A stretch of 14,634 nucleotides of DNA from Candidatus Aminicenantota bacterium (GTDB lineage: Bacteria > Acidobacteriota > Aminicenantia > Aminicenantales > UBA8522), in the NCBI GenBank assembly GCA_003524335.1, contig DQHV01000290.1, positions 1-14,634 on the forward strand, given 5' to 3'. A program made the translations under genes and the position numbers. Below are positions 6,929 through 14,232 of this stretch, piece after piece. Each line of letters begins with the position of its first letter. Position 1 is the first letter of the stretch. The notes beneath the pieces were generated by a model, which searched no databases, was not told the DNA's origin, and saw nothing but the letters and a program-made list of their open reading frames with translations.

Positions 6929-8470
6929 ATGTCGTTCCTCCTGGCCATCCTGAGCGGCGTTCTCACCGCCCTTTGCTTTCCCAAGTTCAGTTTCTTTTTT
7001 CTGGCCTGGGTATGCCTGATCCCGCTCCTTCTCTCTCTCCTCAAAAAAAGCCCGGGACAGGCCTTCCGCATCGGGTTCGTCGGCGGGTTCGTTTATTACG
7101 CCGTTCTCCTGTATTGGATCCCCTATGTCCCCGCTCATTACGGCGGCTTGTCCCCCGCTCTCAGCGCACTCATCTACTTCGTCCTGGTCGTCTTCATGGC
7201 GCTTTCCTGGGGAGGTTTTGCCTATGTATTCGGCCGCATCGGGGTATCCTATCCGCGTGGAGCGCTTGTCGCGGCGCCGCTCATCTGGGTCTCCTGGGAA
7301 TATATCTTCGCCTACCTCTTCACCGGCTTCCCATGGGGGCTTCTGGGCTACAGCCAGGTGAAAAACCTGCCCTTACTACAGACGGCTTCGGTGACCGGGG
7401 TCTATGGACTGTCTTTCGCCCTCGTCCTCCTGCAAGGCCTATTTGTGCTGTCCATCGCCGCCCGCAAAAGGCCGCCCTTTTTCTTCGGTCTGTCGGTTGT
7501 GCTGTTCCTCCACGCGGCCGGGCTCATGAGTCTGAGGGCACCCGTATCGGGGGGAGAACCGTTTGCGGTCGCTGTAATCCAGGGAAATGTCTCCTCGGAC
7601 ATCTATTGGGACCGGATTTCCGGGGAAGAAATCGAGATGCTCTTCGACCGGCATCTCGATCTCAGCCGGCGGGCAGCCGGCGACGGCGCCGGATTGATCA
7701 TCTGGCCCGAGTTTACCGTCCCGCTGTGTTTCAGCTGCCCCGAGCCTCTCTACGTCTATCTCAAGGAAGCCCTTTTCGATTTTGTCCGGACGACCGGCCG
7801 GACTCTGCTCCTCGGCACCAACGAGACGACCGTCGAAAAGGATGAAACCCTCTATCTCAACACGGCTCTGTGTCTTCACCCCGACCTGTCCATGACCCAA
7901 TACCACAAAATGCACCTCGTCCCCTTCGGCGAATATACGCCCTACAAGGGGGTCTTCTCTTTCATCGAGAAGGTGACCCACGCCATCGGCGATGTCACTC
8001 CCGGCAGATCTCAAGTCTTGCATTCCTATGAAGGCAAGAGGTTCGGCTCTCCCATCTGTTACGAGATCATCTTTCCCGGGCTCGTCCGCAAGTTCACGAA
8101 GAAGGGCGCCCAATTTCTGGTGACCATCACGAACGACGGCTGGTACGGAGAGAGCGCTTCACCGCAGCAGCACTTCCTGATCGCGGTCTTCCGGGCCGTC
8201 GAGAACAGGCGTTTCCTGCTGCGGGCGGCCACGACCGGGATCAGCGGCATCGTCGATCCTTACGGCCGTGTCCTGGCCCGATCCAGCCTGATGACCGAAA
8301 CGTATCTCGGCGGAAGGATCAGGCCGATCGAAAAGCTCTCCTTCTATGCTCAGCGCGGAGACATCCTCGCCTACCTCAGCTTGACTTTGGGCGGCGTCTT
8401 CTTTATTCTGGCCCTGATAAAGAGCGCAAATGAGCGAAAAAAAACCCATCCCCATGGACAGGCAGACTGA
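6929..8470 (+). CDS. lnt: Apolipoprotein N-acyltransferase
   Basis: Lnt adds the third acyl chain to the N-terminal cysteine of lipoproteins at the periplasmic face of the inner membrane. The 513-residue length and layout fit the family. About six to seven membrane helices (residues 1-200) precede a nitrilase-type domain (211-460), and a final membrane helix follows (about 478-498). The catalytic triad is visible: Glu261 in IIWPEFTVPL, Lys327 in HKMHLVPFGEY and Cys377 in PICYEIIFPG, corresponding to E. coli Glu267, Lys335 and Cys387. Other conserved segments are FPWGLLGYSQ and TITNDGWYGESASPQQH. The start at 6929 lies 14 bp after the SPOR gene and has no clear Shine-Dalgarno site. Its presence indicates triacylated lipoproteins and a diderm envelope. 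The 3' end overlaps the start of prfB. Confidence 0.96.
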   Translation: MSFLLAILSGVLTALCFPKFSFFFLAWVCLIPLLLSLLKKSPGQAFRIGFVGGFVYYAVLLYWIPYVPAHYGGLSPALSALIYFVLVVFMALSWGGFAYVFGRIGVSYPRGALVAAPLIWVSWEYIFAYLFTGFPWGLLGYSQVKNLPLLQTASVTGVYGLSFALVLLQGLFVLSIAARKRPPFFFGLSVVLFLHAAGLMSLRAPVSGGEPFAVAVIQGNVSSDIYWDRISGEEIEMLFDRHLDLSRRAAGDGAGLIIWPEFTVPLCFSCPEPLYVYLKEALFDFVRTTGRTLLLGTNETTVEKDETLYLNTALCLHPDLSMTQYHKMHLVPFGEYTPYKGVFSFIEKVTHAIGDVTPGRSQVLHSYEGKRFGSPICYEIIFPGLVRKFTKKGAQFLVTITNDGWYGESASPQQHFLIAVFRAVENRRFLLRAATTGISGIVDPYGRVLARSSLMTETYLGGRIRPIEKLSFYAQRGDILAYLSLTLGGVFFILALIKSANERKKTHPHGQAD

Positions 8471-9567
8471 CCTCCAAGCCCAGATCAAAGAACATCTCTT
8501 GAAATTCGAAGAGATCCGAGGTTTTCTTTGACCTAGAGAGAAAACGAGCCGAGCTCGCCGCTGTTACCGAAGAACTCTCGGCGCCGGAGACCTGGCAGAA
8601 CCAAAAGAAGTCTCAGTCCCTCCAGCAAAAAAGAAAAAAACTCGAGCGCGATGTCGCTGCCTTCTCCCGGCTGGAGCAGAAGAAAGAAGAGGTTGAGGTT
8701 TTGGCCGAGCTGGCCGCAGAAGGAGAAGACGTCAGCGCTGAGCTGACCCGCGCCCTGTCCGACCTCGCCAGGAGCCTCGATGAAGCCCAGCTGCAAAGCC
8801 TGTTCTTCGAGGAAGACGACAGCCGCAATACGCTGTTCACTGTCCATCCCGGCGCCGGCGGGACCGAGTCTCAGGATTGGGCGCAAATGCTCCTCCGCAT
8901 GTACCTGAGATATGCCGAGCGCAAGGGGTATAAGACCGAGGTTCTCGATTCGATGCCGGGGGAAGAAGCCGGGATCAAGAGCGTCACCGTCCGGGTCGAA
9001 GGGGATTACGCCTATGGGCATCTCAGCCAGGAATCCGGCGTCCATCGACTCGTCCGGATCTCGCCATTCGACTCGAATAAGCGGCGGCACACCTCCTTCG
9101 CCGCCGTCTTCGTCTTTCCAGAGGTCGAAGAAGACATTGAAGTCGCCATCAACCCTGATGACTTGAAAATCGACACCTATCGCGCCGGCGGCAAGGGCGG
9201 CCAGCACGTCAACGTCACCGATTCGGCCGTCCGGATCACCCACCTCCCGACCGGGATCGTCGTCCAATGCCAGAACGAAAGGTCCCAGCACAAGAACAAG
9301 GCATCCGCCATGAAGGTGTTGAAGGCGCGCCTGTACGAGCTGGAGAAAAAGAAACAGCTGGAAAAATTCGAGAAGATGGAAGAGTCGAAATCCGACATCG
9401 CCTGGGGAAACCAGATCCGGTCCTATGTCCTCCACCCCTACAGATTGATCAAGGACCTCCGGACGCGGGTAGAGACCGGCGATGTCGAGAAAGTCCTGGA
9501 CGGTGACCTCGATGAATTCATCAAAGCCAGCCTGGTCCTTAGAAAAAAAACAGCGCCGGTGTCATAG
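8430..9567 (+). CDS. prfB: Peptide chain release factor 2, made through a programmed +1 frameshift
   Basis: RF2 terminates translation at UGA and UAA. The zero-frame segment starts at ATG 8430 (33 codons) or ATG 8454 (25 codons, the same number as in E. coli) and ends ...EIRGFL at CTT 8526-8528 before an in-frame TGA at 8529-8531. Skipping one base continues as DLERKRAELAAVTEELSAPE from GAC at 8530 and stays open to the TGA at 9565-9567. The full product is about 370 residues. The RF2 signature SPF in VRISPFDSNKRRH (UGA/UAA recognition) and the catalytic GGQ in RAGGKGGQHVN are both present, along with HPGAGGTESQDWAQ. Start 8430 has an AAAGAG five bases upstream; 8454 has nothing obvious. Both overlap lnt. 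The coding frame must be joined as 8430-8528 plus 8530-9567; a single-frame reading would lose the N-terminus. Confidence 0.95.
8518..8532 (+). promoter_or_regulatory. prfB programmed +1 frameshift site
   Basis: A Shine-Dalgarno-like GAGG (8518-8521), four Ts, the slippery CTT (8526-8528) and TGA followed by C (8529-8532) form the autoregulatory cassette known from E. coli prfB (CTT TGA C). When RF2 is scarce, the pausing ribosome slips +1 from CUU to UUU and completes RF2. The internal Shine-Dalgarno element is shorter and one base further from the CTT than in E. coli. Confidence 0.93.
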
Positions 9568-9798
9568 GTTTCCTAGCCTGACTCGAACGCGGGGACATCC
9601 CTGCGCGCTCCCCAGGACTGCCGGGATATCGACCAGCCGTTCGAAGCGCCACTCGAACATTACATATCTTTCCATGACTCTTGCCCCCTTGAATTATCCG
9701 CCAATAAATTGTAGCATAAACCCTCCGAACGAAAGCCCAGGCAGCGATTCATATCAATTCCGGTTCCCGGGATAAAGCAGCTCAATACGAGGACGACC
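9568..9798 (+). other. Spacer between prfB and the ribF run, with a possible promoter
   Basis: No convincing gene is seen in these 231 bp. A small hairpin (GCGGGG at 9589-9594, CCCTGC at 9599-9604, loop ACAT) sits 22 bases after the prfB stop but lacks a T-run, so it is a poor intrinsic terminator. The second half is AT-richer than its surroundings. No riboswitch of the FMN type is recognisable ahead of ribF. Confidence 0.5.
9689..9717 (+). promoter_or_regulatory. Possible promoter for the ribF-pyrR-pyrC-rnc run
   Basis: TTGAAT (9689-9694) and TAGCAT (9712-9717) are separated by exactly 17 bp. Each box matches the sigma70 consensus at four of six positions. It lies in the AT-rich part of the only sizeable spacer before ribF, which supports a transcription start near 9724. 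Confidence 0.4.
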
Positions 9799-9933
9799 AT
9801 GAAGGAAAAAGACGCTCGCGACTCTGACCCGTCTGGAGGATCAAACAGACCATCCGGGAAGGAGTTCCTGCCTCCAGCAGCTCAGGATGCGCTACCTGGA
9901 GAAGTCCAAGGTCATCTCTCTCTGAACCCATGA
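9799..9933 (+). pseudogene. Small ORF, possibly a frameshifted remnant of a short helical protein
   Basis: A 44-codon frame starts at ATG 9799 behind GAGG (9789-9792, spacing 6) and ends at TGA 9931-9933, overlapping the ribF ATG in an ATGA arrangement. The start signals look genuine, but the protein is odd: it opens MKEKDA, becomes low-complexity, then reads GKEFLPPAAQ. Switching frame near 9873-9878 gives LRMRYLEKSKVISL, which is helix-like and stops at 9923-9925. Joined, the two pieces (KEFLPP... then LRMRYLEKSK) resemble the C-terminal half of short YdcH/DUF465-type proteins, whose middle would be missing here. This is a reading by eye. The alternatives are a functional 44-residue leader peptide coupled to ribF, a sequencing indel, or chance. 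I favour a decayed or miscalled small gene. Confidence 0.3.
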
Positions 9934-10907
9934 AGGTGCTGCGCGGGATCCACGAGCGGCCGGCCTTTCCCGGAGGGACCATCGTCGCCATCGGCAACTT
10001 TGACGGGCTCCACCTCGGACATCAGAGAATCCTCCGCTTTCTCGTCGAGAAGTCCCGGGAGAAAGGGTTGGTCTCCCTTGTCCTGACCTTTTCTCCTCAT
10101 CCGGAGAGGGTCCTCGGGGGCGGCCGAATCGCTATGATCCAGACCCTGGAGCAACGGCTGGCAGGAATTCGGACTGCCGGCGTCCGCGCCGTCCTTTTAG
10201 CCTCTTTCGACCGGGCTTTCGCCGGCCTGACCTCTGCTGAGTTTGTTGATCGCGTCATCGTCTCCAGCCTGAGGGCGAAGGAAGTCGTGGTTGGGAAGAA
10301 CTTCCGCTTCGGGCGGTCCCGTCAAGGGGCTGTAGATGACCTCCGACGTTTCGGACAAAGGTTGGGGTTTGCCGTCAGCCCGATTCCGTCCGCCATCAGG
10401 AATGGCAAGGTCGTCAGCTCCAGCTTGATCCGTTGTCTGCTGGACGAAGGGAGGGTCGCCGCCGCCAATGTATTATTGGGGCACCCTTACGAAATCGGAG
10501 GCCGGGTCATCCGGGGCTCTGGCCGCGGCCAGGGATTGGGCTTTCCCACGGCCAATATCCAAACGCCCAATGAGATCCTGCCGCGGGGCGTTTACCTGAC
10601 CGAGGCCAGTATCTTGGGCCGCTTTTATCCCTCGATCACGAATATCGGATACCGACCCACTTTCGGCGGCGGCGGCCTGCAGGTCGAAACCCACATTTTC
10701 GATTTCCAGGCCACCCTCTATCGCCGCCGGATCGGTCTTCGCTTTCTCCGAAGGCTCAGGGGAGAAAAAAAGCACCCCGGTCCGGAACACCTCATCAATC
10801 AGGTCCACCAGGATATCGCCGTTGCCCACTCCTATTTTGAGAAGAGAGGGACGGTTTTTAGAGAGCCTGCTCAAAGACACAAACGATTGACTTTTTCCTC
10901 TTCTTAA
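9930..10907 (+). CDS. ribF: Bifunctional riboflavin kinase / FAD synthetase
   Basis: RibF phosphorylates riboflavin to FMN and adenylylates FMN to FAD. The 325-residue product has the N-terminal nucleotidyl-transferase domain with the HxGH-type motif GNFDGLHLGHQ (22-32) and the VVSSSLIR block (161-168). The C-terminal riboflavin kinase domain (about 183-303) has GRGQGLGFPTANI (198-210), LPRGVYL (217-223), TNIGYRPTFGGGG (237-249) and the probable catalytic Glu253 in VETHIFDF. The last 20 residues are a basic tail beyond the usual end. The start MKVLRGIHERPAFPGGT matches the family beginning; no Shine-Dalgarno site is seen, and initiation may depend on translation of the small frame that overlaps it by four bases. 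The pyrR gene follows after 39 bp. Confidence 0.96.
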   Translation: MKVLRGIHERPAFPGGTIVAIGNFDGLHLGHQRILRFLVEKSREKGLVSLVLTFSPHPERVLGGGRIAMIQTLEQRLAGIRTAGVRAVLLASFDRAFAGLTSAEFVDRVIVSSLRAKEVVVGKNFRFGRSRQGAVDDLRRFGQRLGFAVSPIPSAIRNGKVVSSSLIRCLLDEGRVAAANVLLGHPYEIGGRVIRGSGRGQGLGFPTANIQTPNEILPRGVYLTEASILGRFYPSITNIGYRPTFGGGGLQVETHIFDFQATLYRRRIGLRFLRRLRGEKKHPGPEHLINQVHQDIAVAHSYFEKRGTVFREPAQRHKRLTFSSS

Positions 10908-10934
10908 GGCATTTTCAAGGAGGCCGCGTACCCC

Positions 10935-10940
10935 AGGAGA
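10935..10940 (+). promoter_or_regulatory. Ribosome binding site of pyrR
   Basis: AGGAGA lies six bases before the ATG at 10947 and selects it over an out-of-frame ATG at 10940 that reaches a stop after seven codons. Confidence 0.7.
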
Positions 10941-10946
10941 TGGATC

Positions 10947-11543
10947 ATGCAGGAAAAGATTAAAGCCAGGGTCATGGACGCCGGCAAGATTAAGAGGGCC
11001 CTCATCCGGATGACGACCGAGATTCTGGAGCGCAACCGCAGCCTGAAGAACCTGGTGATAATCGGCATCCGGACGCGGGGGATTTACATAGGCAAACGCA
11101 TCTCCGAACTGATCAAGGAGCTCGAAAAGGTGGAAGTACCGGTCGGGGTTTTGGACATCACTCCCTACCGGGACGACGGGACCGAGACGGGGGCGTCCCC
11201 CATGGTCCAAAAAACAGAGATCAATTTTCCCATTGCCAAAAGGGATGTGCTGCTGGTTGACGATGTCCTCAACACCGGCCGGACGATACGGGCGGCCATG
11301 GGTGGGCTTTTTGACCTGGGAAGGCCGCAGACGATTCAGCTGCTCGTCTTGATCGACCGCGGCCACCGTGAACTCCCGATCCGGGCCGACTACGTAGGCA
11401 AAGTCCTTCCGACTTCCAAAAGAGAGCTCGTTCAGGTCAGGTTGACCGAAGTGGACAAAGGTGACGAAGTCCTTATCGTCGAGCCGGCCGTCTTGAAGGG
11501 AGAGCAACGGACCAGAGGGAGAGAGCGTGAAACTCCTGATTAA
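10947..11543 (+). CDS. pyrR: Bifunctional pyr regulator / uracil phosphoribosyltransferase PyrR
   Basis: PyrR is a PRPP-binding type I phosphoribosyltransferase that in many bacteria binds pyr mRNA in response to UMP and also makes UMP from uracil. The 198-residue product carries the PRPP motif DVLLVDDVLNTGRT (100-113), the family block GIRTRGIYIGKRI (40-52), VLDITPYRDD (68-77) and LIDRGHRELPIRADYVGKVLPTS (135-157), all typical of PyrR. The last 18 residues (Arg/Glu rich) extend past the usual end, overlapping the pyrC start. The gene sits directly before pyrC, as expected for a pyrimidine operon. The 39 bp upstream contain no terminator/antiterminator pair or recognisable PyrR-binding loop, so control of this operon by PyrR attenuation is not visible here. 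Confidence 0.95.
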   Translation: MQEKIKARVMDAGKIKRALIRMTTEILERNRSLKNLVIIGIRTRGIYIGKRISELIKELEKVEVPVGVLDITPYRDDGTETGASPMVQKTEINFPIAKRDVLLVDDVLNTGRTIRAAMGGLFDLGRPQTIQLLVLIDRGHRELPIRADYVGKVLPTSKRELVQVRLTEVDKGDEVLIVEPAVLKGEQRTRGRERETPD

Positions 11544-12822
11544 GAACGGCCGGGTCATCGACCCCTCCTCCGGGACCGACGAGACTCTGGATGTCCTGCT
11601 CGCCGACGGCAAGATTGTCTTGGTTGAATCCCGGATTGAAGCCGCCAGCACTCCCGTGATCGATGCTTCTCGACTCGTCGTGGCCCCCGGCTTCATAGAC
11701 ATGCACACCCATGTCAGAGAGCCTGGCCATGAAAAAAAAGAGGACATTTCATCTGCTTCCCGGGCGGCGGCCAAGGGGGGATTTACGACCATCTGCGCCA
11801 TGCCCAACACGAACCCCGTCAACGACAGCCGCAGAGTGACCGAGTACATTGTCGCCGAATCCAGAAAAAGGTCGATTATCAATATCCTTCCGATCGCCGC
11901 CATCACCAAGGGCCTGGCCGGAGAGGAACTCACCGACATGGCCGATCTCGTGGCCGCCGGAGCAGTCGCCTTCTCTGACAATGGCCGCGGCGTCCAGAAC
12001 AGCCGGGTTATGAAACAGGCCATGGAACGCGCCAAGAAATTGAACGCACTGATCATCGTCCACTGCGAGGACTCCAAACTCAGCGAAGGTGGGGTGATGA
12101 ACGAGGGACAGACTTCGTCGCGCTTGGGCCTCCCGGGTATCCCCGCCGCAGCTGAAGACATCATGGTTTCTCGGGACATCATACTCGCCGGAGCGGCGGG
12201 CGCCCGTGTCCATATCGCTCACCTCAGCACCCAGGGAGCCGTCGACCTCGTCCGGGAGGGCAAGAGGAAGAAAATCCAGGTCACCGCCGAGGCCACCCCT
12301 CACCATGTCCTTCTCTCGGACACTGCGCTCGAAAAGCGCGATCCTAACCTCAAGGTCAACCCGCCGCTGCGGGGCGCTGATGACGTCAAGGCTCTGCACG
12401 AAGCCATTAAAGAAGGCGTCGTCGATGCCTTCGCCACAGACCACGCGCCCCATTCGCGCGAGCAGAAAGAAGTCGGGTTTAACCAGGCTCTCTTTGGAAT
12501 CGACGGGCTGGAAACAGCCGTCTCTCTGCTCCTGGACAGGCTTGTTTCGAGACAGATCATCCCCCTGATGCGGCTGGTCGAGATGTTCTCGACGCGGCCG
12601 GCGCAAATCCTGGGTCTCCGCGGGAAAGGCCGGATTTCGGCGGGCGCCGATGCCGACCTGACAATCCTCAATCTTCACCAGGAAGTCACCGTCGATGTCC
12701 GGACTTTGGTCTCCAAGAGCAGGAACAATCCATTCGACGGCTGGAAGCTCAGAGGGGTCCCGCAGATGACCATCCGCGGCGGCCGGGTCGTCCATCCGTT
12801 CGACTACTCCGCGCGCTCATGA
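11527..12822 (+). CDS. pyrC: Dihydroorotase (class I)
   Basis: Dihydroorotase cyclises carbamoyl-aspartate to dihydroorotate in de novo pyrimidine synthesis. The 431-residue length and motifs are those of the class I zinc amidohydrolases. Metal and substrate residues are seen in DMHTHVREPGHE (His60, His62, Arg64), FSDNG (Asp151), IVHCED (His179), HIAHLST (His232), KVNPPLR (Asn278) and ATDHAPHS (Asp305, His309). The C-terminal GKGRISAGADADLTIL and NPFDGWKLRG blocks are also typical. The start is a GTG at 11527 behind AGAGGGAG; it lies 17 bp inside pyrR, indicating translational coupling. In many class I operons pyrB lies beside pyrC because the two enzymes associate; it is absent from this window. 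The stop overlaps rnc in ATGA. Confidence 0.96.
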   Translation: MKLLIKNGRVIDPSSGTDETLDVLLADGKIVLVESRIEAASTPVIDASRLVVAPGFIDMHTHVREPGHEKKEDISSASRAAAKGGFTTICAMPNTNPVNDSRRVTEYIVAESRKRSIINILPIAAITKGLAGEELTDMADLVAAGAVAFSDNGRGVQNSRVMKQAMERAKKLNALIIVHCEDSKLSEGGVMNEGQTSSRLGLPGIPAAAEDIMVSRDIILAGAAGARVHIAHLSTQGAVDLVREGKRKKIQVTAEATPHHVLLSDTALEKRDPNLKVNPPLRGADDVKALHEAIKEGVVDAFATDHAPHSREQKEVGFNQALFGIDGLETAVSLLLDRLVSRQIIPLMRLVEMFSTRPAQILGLRGKGRISAGADADLTILNLHQEVTVDVRTLVSKSRNNPFDGWKLRGVPQMTIRGGRVVHPFDYSARS

Positions 12823-13559
12823 AGACTAACCTGTCCCAGTTGGAAAAGGCCATCGGGATCGACTTCCACGACAAGGACCTTCTCCGCCAGGCTCTGACCC
12901 ACTCCTCATACGCCTATGAACACCTCGAGAACAGCCCGTCCGATAATGAGGTCCTGGAATTCCTGGGAGATTCCGTCGTCGGACTGGTCACGGCGGATTT
13001 CTTCTGCTCGACCTTTGCCGGCCTTGAGGAGGGCGATTTGTCCAAGTACAAGTCCGCCGCGGCCAATACGGAGGCCCTTTCCGAGTTTGCCCGGGAGAAA
13101 AAGCTCGATAAATACATTTTCCTGGGCAAGGGGGAAGAAAAGAGCGGAGGCCGCAAGAAGAAGACCATCCTGGCGGGGACCTTTGAAGCCCTGGTGGGGG
13201 CGGTTTATCTGGACAAGGGCTACGAAGCGGCCAAGGGATTTCTCCTGCCGTTTCTGGAAAAATCATTCCGGAAGGCCGACCCCTGCGAGTTCCTGATCAA
13301 CAACTACAAGTCGGCGCTTCAGGAATACTTCCAAAAAGAGAGCTTGCCGGCCCCGTCCTACCGGACAGTGACCTCCATCGGGCCCGACCACAGCAAGATT
13401 TTTTTCGTGGAGGTTTACCAGGGTCACGATCGCCTTGCTAAAGCCAAGGGGCATTCCAAGAGGAATGCCGAACAGAGGGCAGCCCAGAAAGCCCTGAAAA
13501 GTCTACTCGGCAAAAAAATGAAGAGCCTGAAGGCCGAGATGTTTGTGCTCGAGAAATGA
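12819..13559 (+). CDS. rnc: Ribonuclease III
   Basis: RNase III cuts double-stranded RNA, notably rRNA precursors. The 246-residue product has the RNase III domain (5-150) with the signature NEVLEFLGDSVVG (43-55), carrying the metal ligands Glu47 and Asp51 (E. coli Glu41 and Asp45). The essential Glu123 (E. coli Glu117) is in AGTFEALVGAVYLDKG. The position equivalent to E. coli Asp114 is Gly120, a non-ligand; Asn or Asp is usual there. A double-stranded-RNA-binding domain covers about 161-230 (NYKSALQEYFQ, then GHSKRNAEQRAAQKALKSLL). A Lys-rich tail of about 16 residues follows. The start codon overlaps the pyrC stop (ATGA), and no Shine-Dalgarno site is seen, so it is probably translated by coupling. 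The link to pyrimidine genes is positional only. Confidence 0.95.
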   Translation: MKTNLSQLEKAIGIDFHDKDLLRQALTHSSYAYEHLENSPSDNEVLEFLGDSVVGLVTADFFCSTFAGLEEGDLSKYKSAAANTEALSEFAREKKLDKYIFLGKGEEKSGGRKKKTILAGTFEALVGAVYLDKGYEAAKGFLLPFLEKSFRKADPCEFLINNYKSALQEYFQKESLPAPSYRTVTSIGPDHSKIFFVEVYQGHDRLAKAKGHSKRNAEQRAAQKALKSLLGKKMKSLKAEMFVLEK

Positions 13560-13593
13560 TCCAGTCTTGCCTTTGCTGAAGGACACATAGATC

Positions 13594-14223
13594 ATGGCCA
13601 GGTGCTCCCGCTGCCGGCAGAGGAAAGCCAAGAGACAGTGTCCCGCACTGGGTTCGGACCTCTGCCCGCTCTGCTGCGGACGTCTTCGAGAAAAAGAGCT
13701 CCACTGCCCGCCCGGATGCCCCTTTCTCACTCAGCACAAACCCTATCAAGAAAATAAGATCATCCAAAAAAAGAGGACGTTTTCAGAGGACGTACTGCAG
13801 GATGAGCGACTGAACTGGTTGATCCTGAACATCGAAGCTCCGCTCCGGGAATACGCCGGGCAAAATCCCGCCCTCACAGACAAAGACGCCGTCCTGGCGC
13901 TCGAGTACGCCAAGGAAAAGGTTGAAAAAAACCGCTCCCGGCTGCTTCTCTCCCGGGACGAGGGTCGGGTCAGGAACGAGGCCGGCGAGGCGATTCTCGT
14001 AATCCTCGAGCAATGCCGGTTTCAGAGAAAGATCATCATGCTTCAGGATGTGGAGAGGTACACGACCGAAGAGAAACTCAAATGCCTGGAGAATGTCATC
14101 CTGGGGATTAAATATCTAGCCCACGGCCGTCTGGCCGGACGGACGTATCTTCAGGACTTGGCCCGGCGCCTGGACCGACTCAAGGAATTCTCGGAACAGA
14201 AAAAGATCCTCACCCGGACTTGA
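13594..14223 (+). CDS. Conserved hypothetical protein with N-terminal cysteine cluster
   Basis: The 209-residue protein opens with a compact cysteine-rich module: Cys4, Cys7, Cys16, Cys24, Cys27, Cys28, Cys38 and Cys42, in the pattern CxxC...C...CxxCC...C...C, including QCPALGSDLCPLCCG and HCPPGCPFL. Eight cysteines could bind two zinc ions (treble-clef or ribbon style) or an iron-sulfur cluster. The rest (45-209) is Lys/Glu rich and mostly helical with no membrane segments, signal peptide or recognised catalytic motif. I recall similar CPALG...CP.CCG N-termini in other bacterial hypothetical proteins but know no function. Start: ATG 13594 with GAAGGA about 10 bases upstream. It lies 34 bp after rnc on the same strand, so it may be part of that run; a nucleic-acid-related role would fit but is a guess. 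It ends 9 bp from a convergent gene. Confidence 0.8.
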   Translation: MARCSRCRQRKAKRQCPALGSDLCPLCCGRLREKELHCPPGCPFLTQHKPYQENKIIQKKRTFSEDVLQDERLNWLILNIEAPLREYAGQNPALTDKDAVLALEYAKEKVEKNRSRLLLSRDEGRVRNEAGEAILVILEQCRFQRKIIMLQDVERYTTEEKLKCLENVILGIKYLAHGRLAGRTYLQDLARRLDRLKEFSEQKKILTRT

Positions 14224-14232
14224 TCTTCTCCC

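Noticed and set aside
6685..7845. Long plus-strand frame overlapping the SPOR and lnt genes
   Set aside because: Arg/Pro/Ser-rich out-of-frame translation of GC-rich DNA; the catalytic motifs of Lnt lie in the other frame.
9589..9604. Hairpin after prfB as an intrinsic terminator
   Set aside because: Six base pairs with one G-T pair but no following T-run.
9570..9625. Possible minus-strand tRNA, suggested by GTTCGAGTC
   Set aside because: The flanking bases do not form a T-stem, and no acceptor or anticodon stem can be found.
10473..12182. 569-codon minus-strand frame opposite ribF, pyrR and pyrC
   Set aside because: Antisense shadow in GC-rich DNA spanning three well-supported genes; no recognisable domain.
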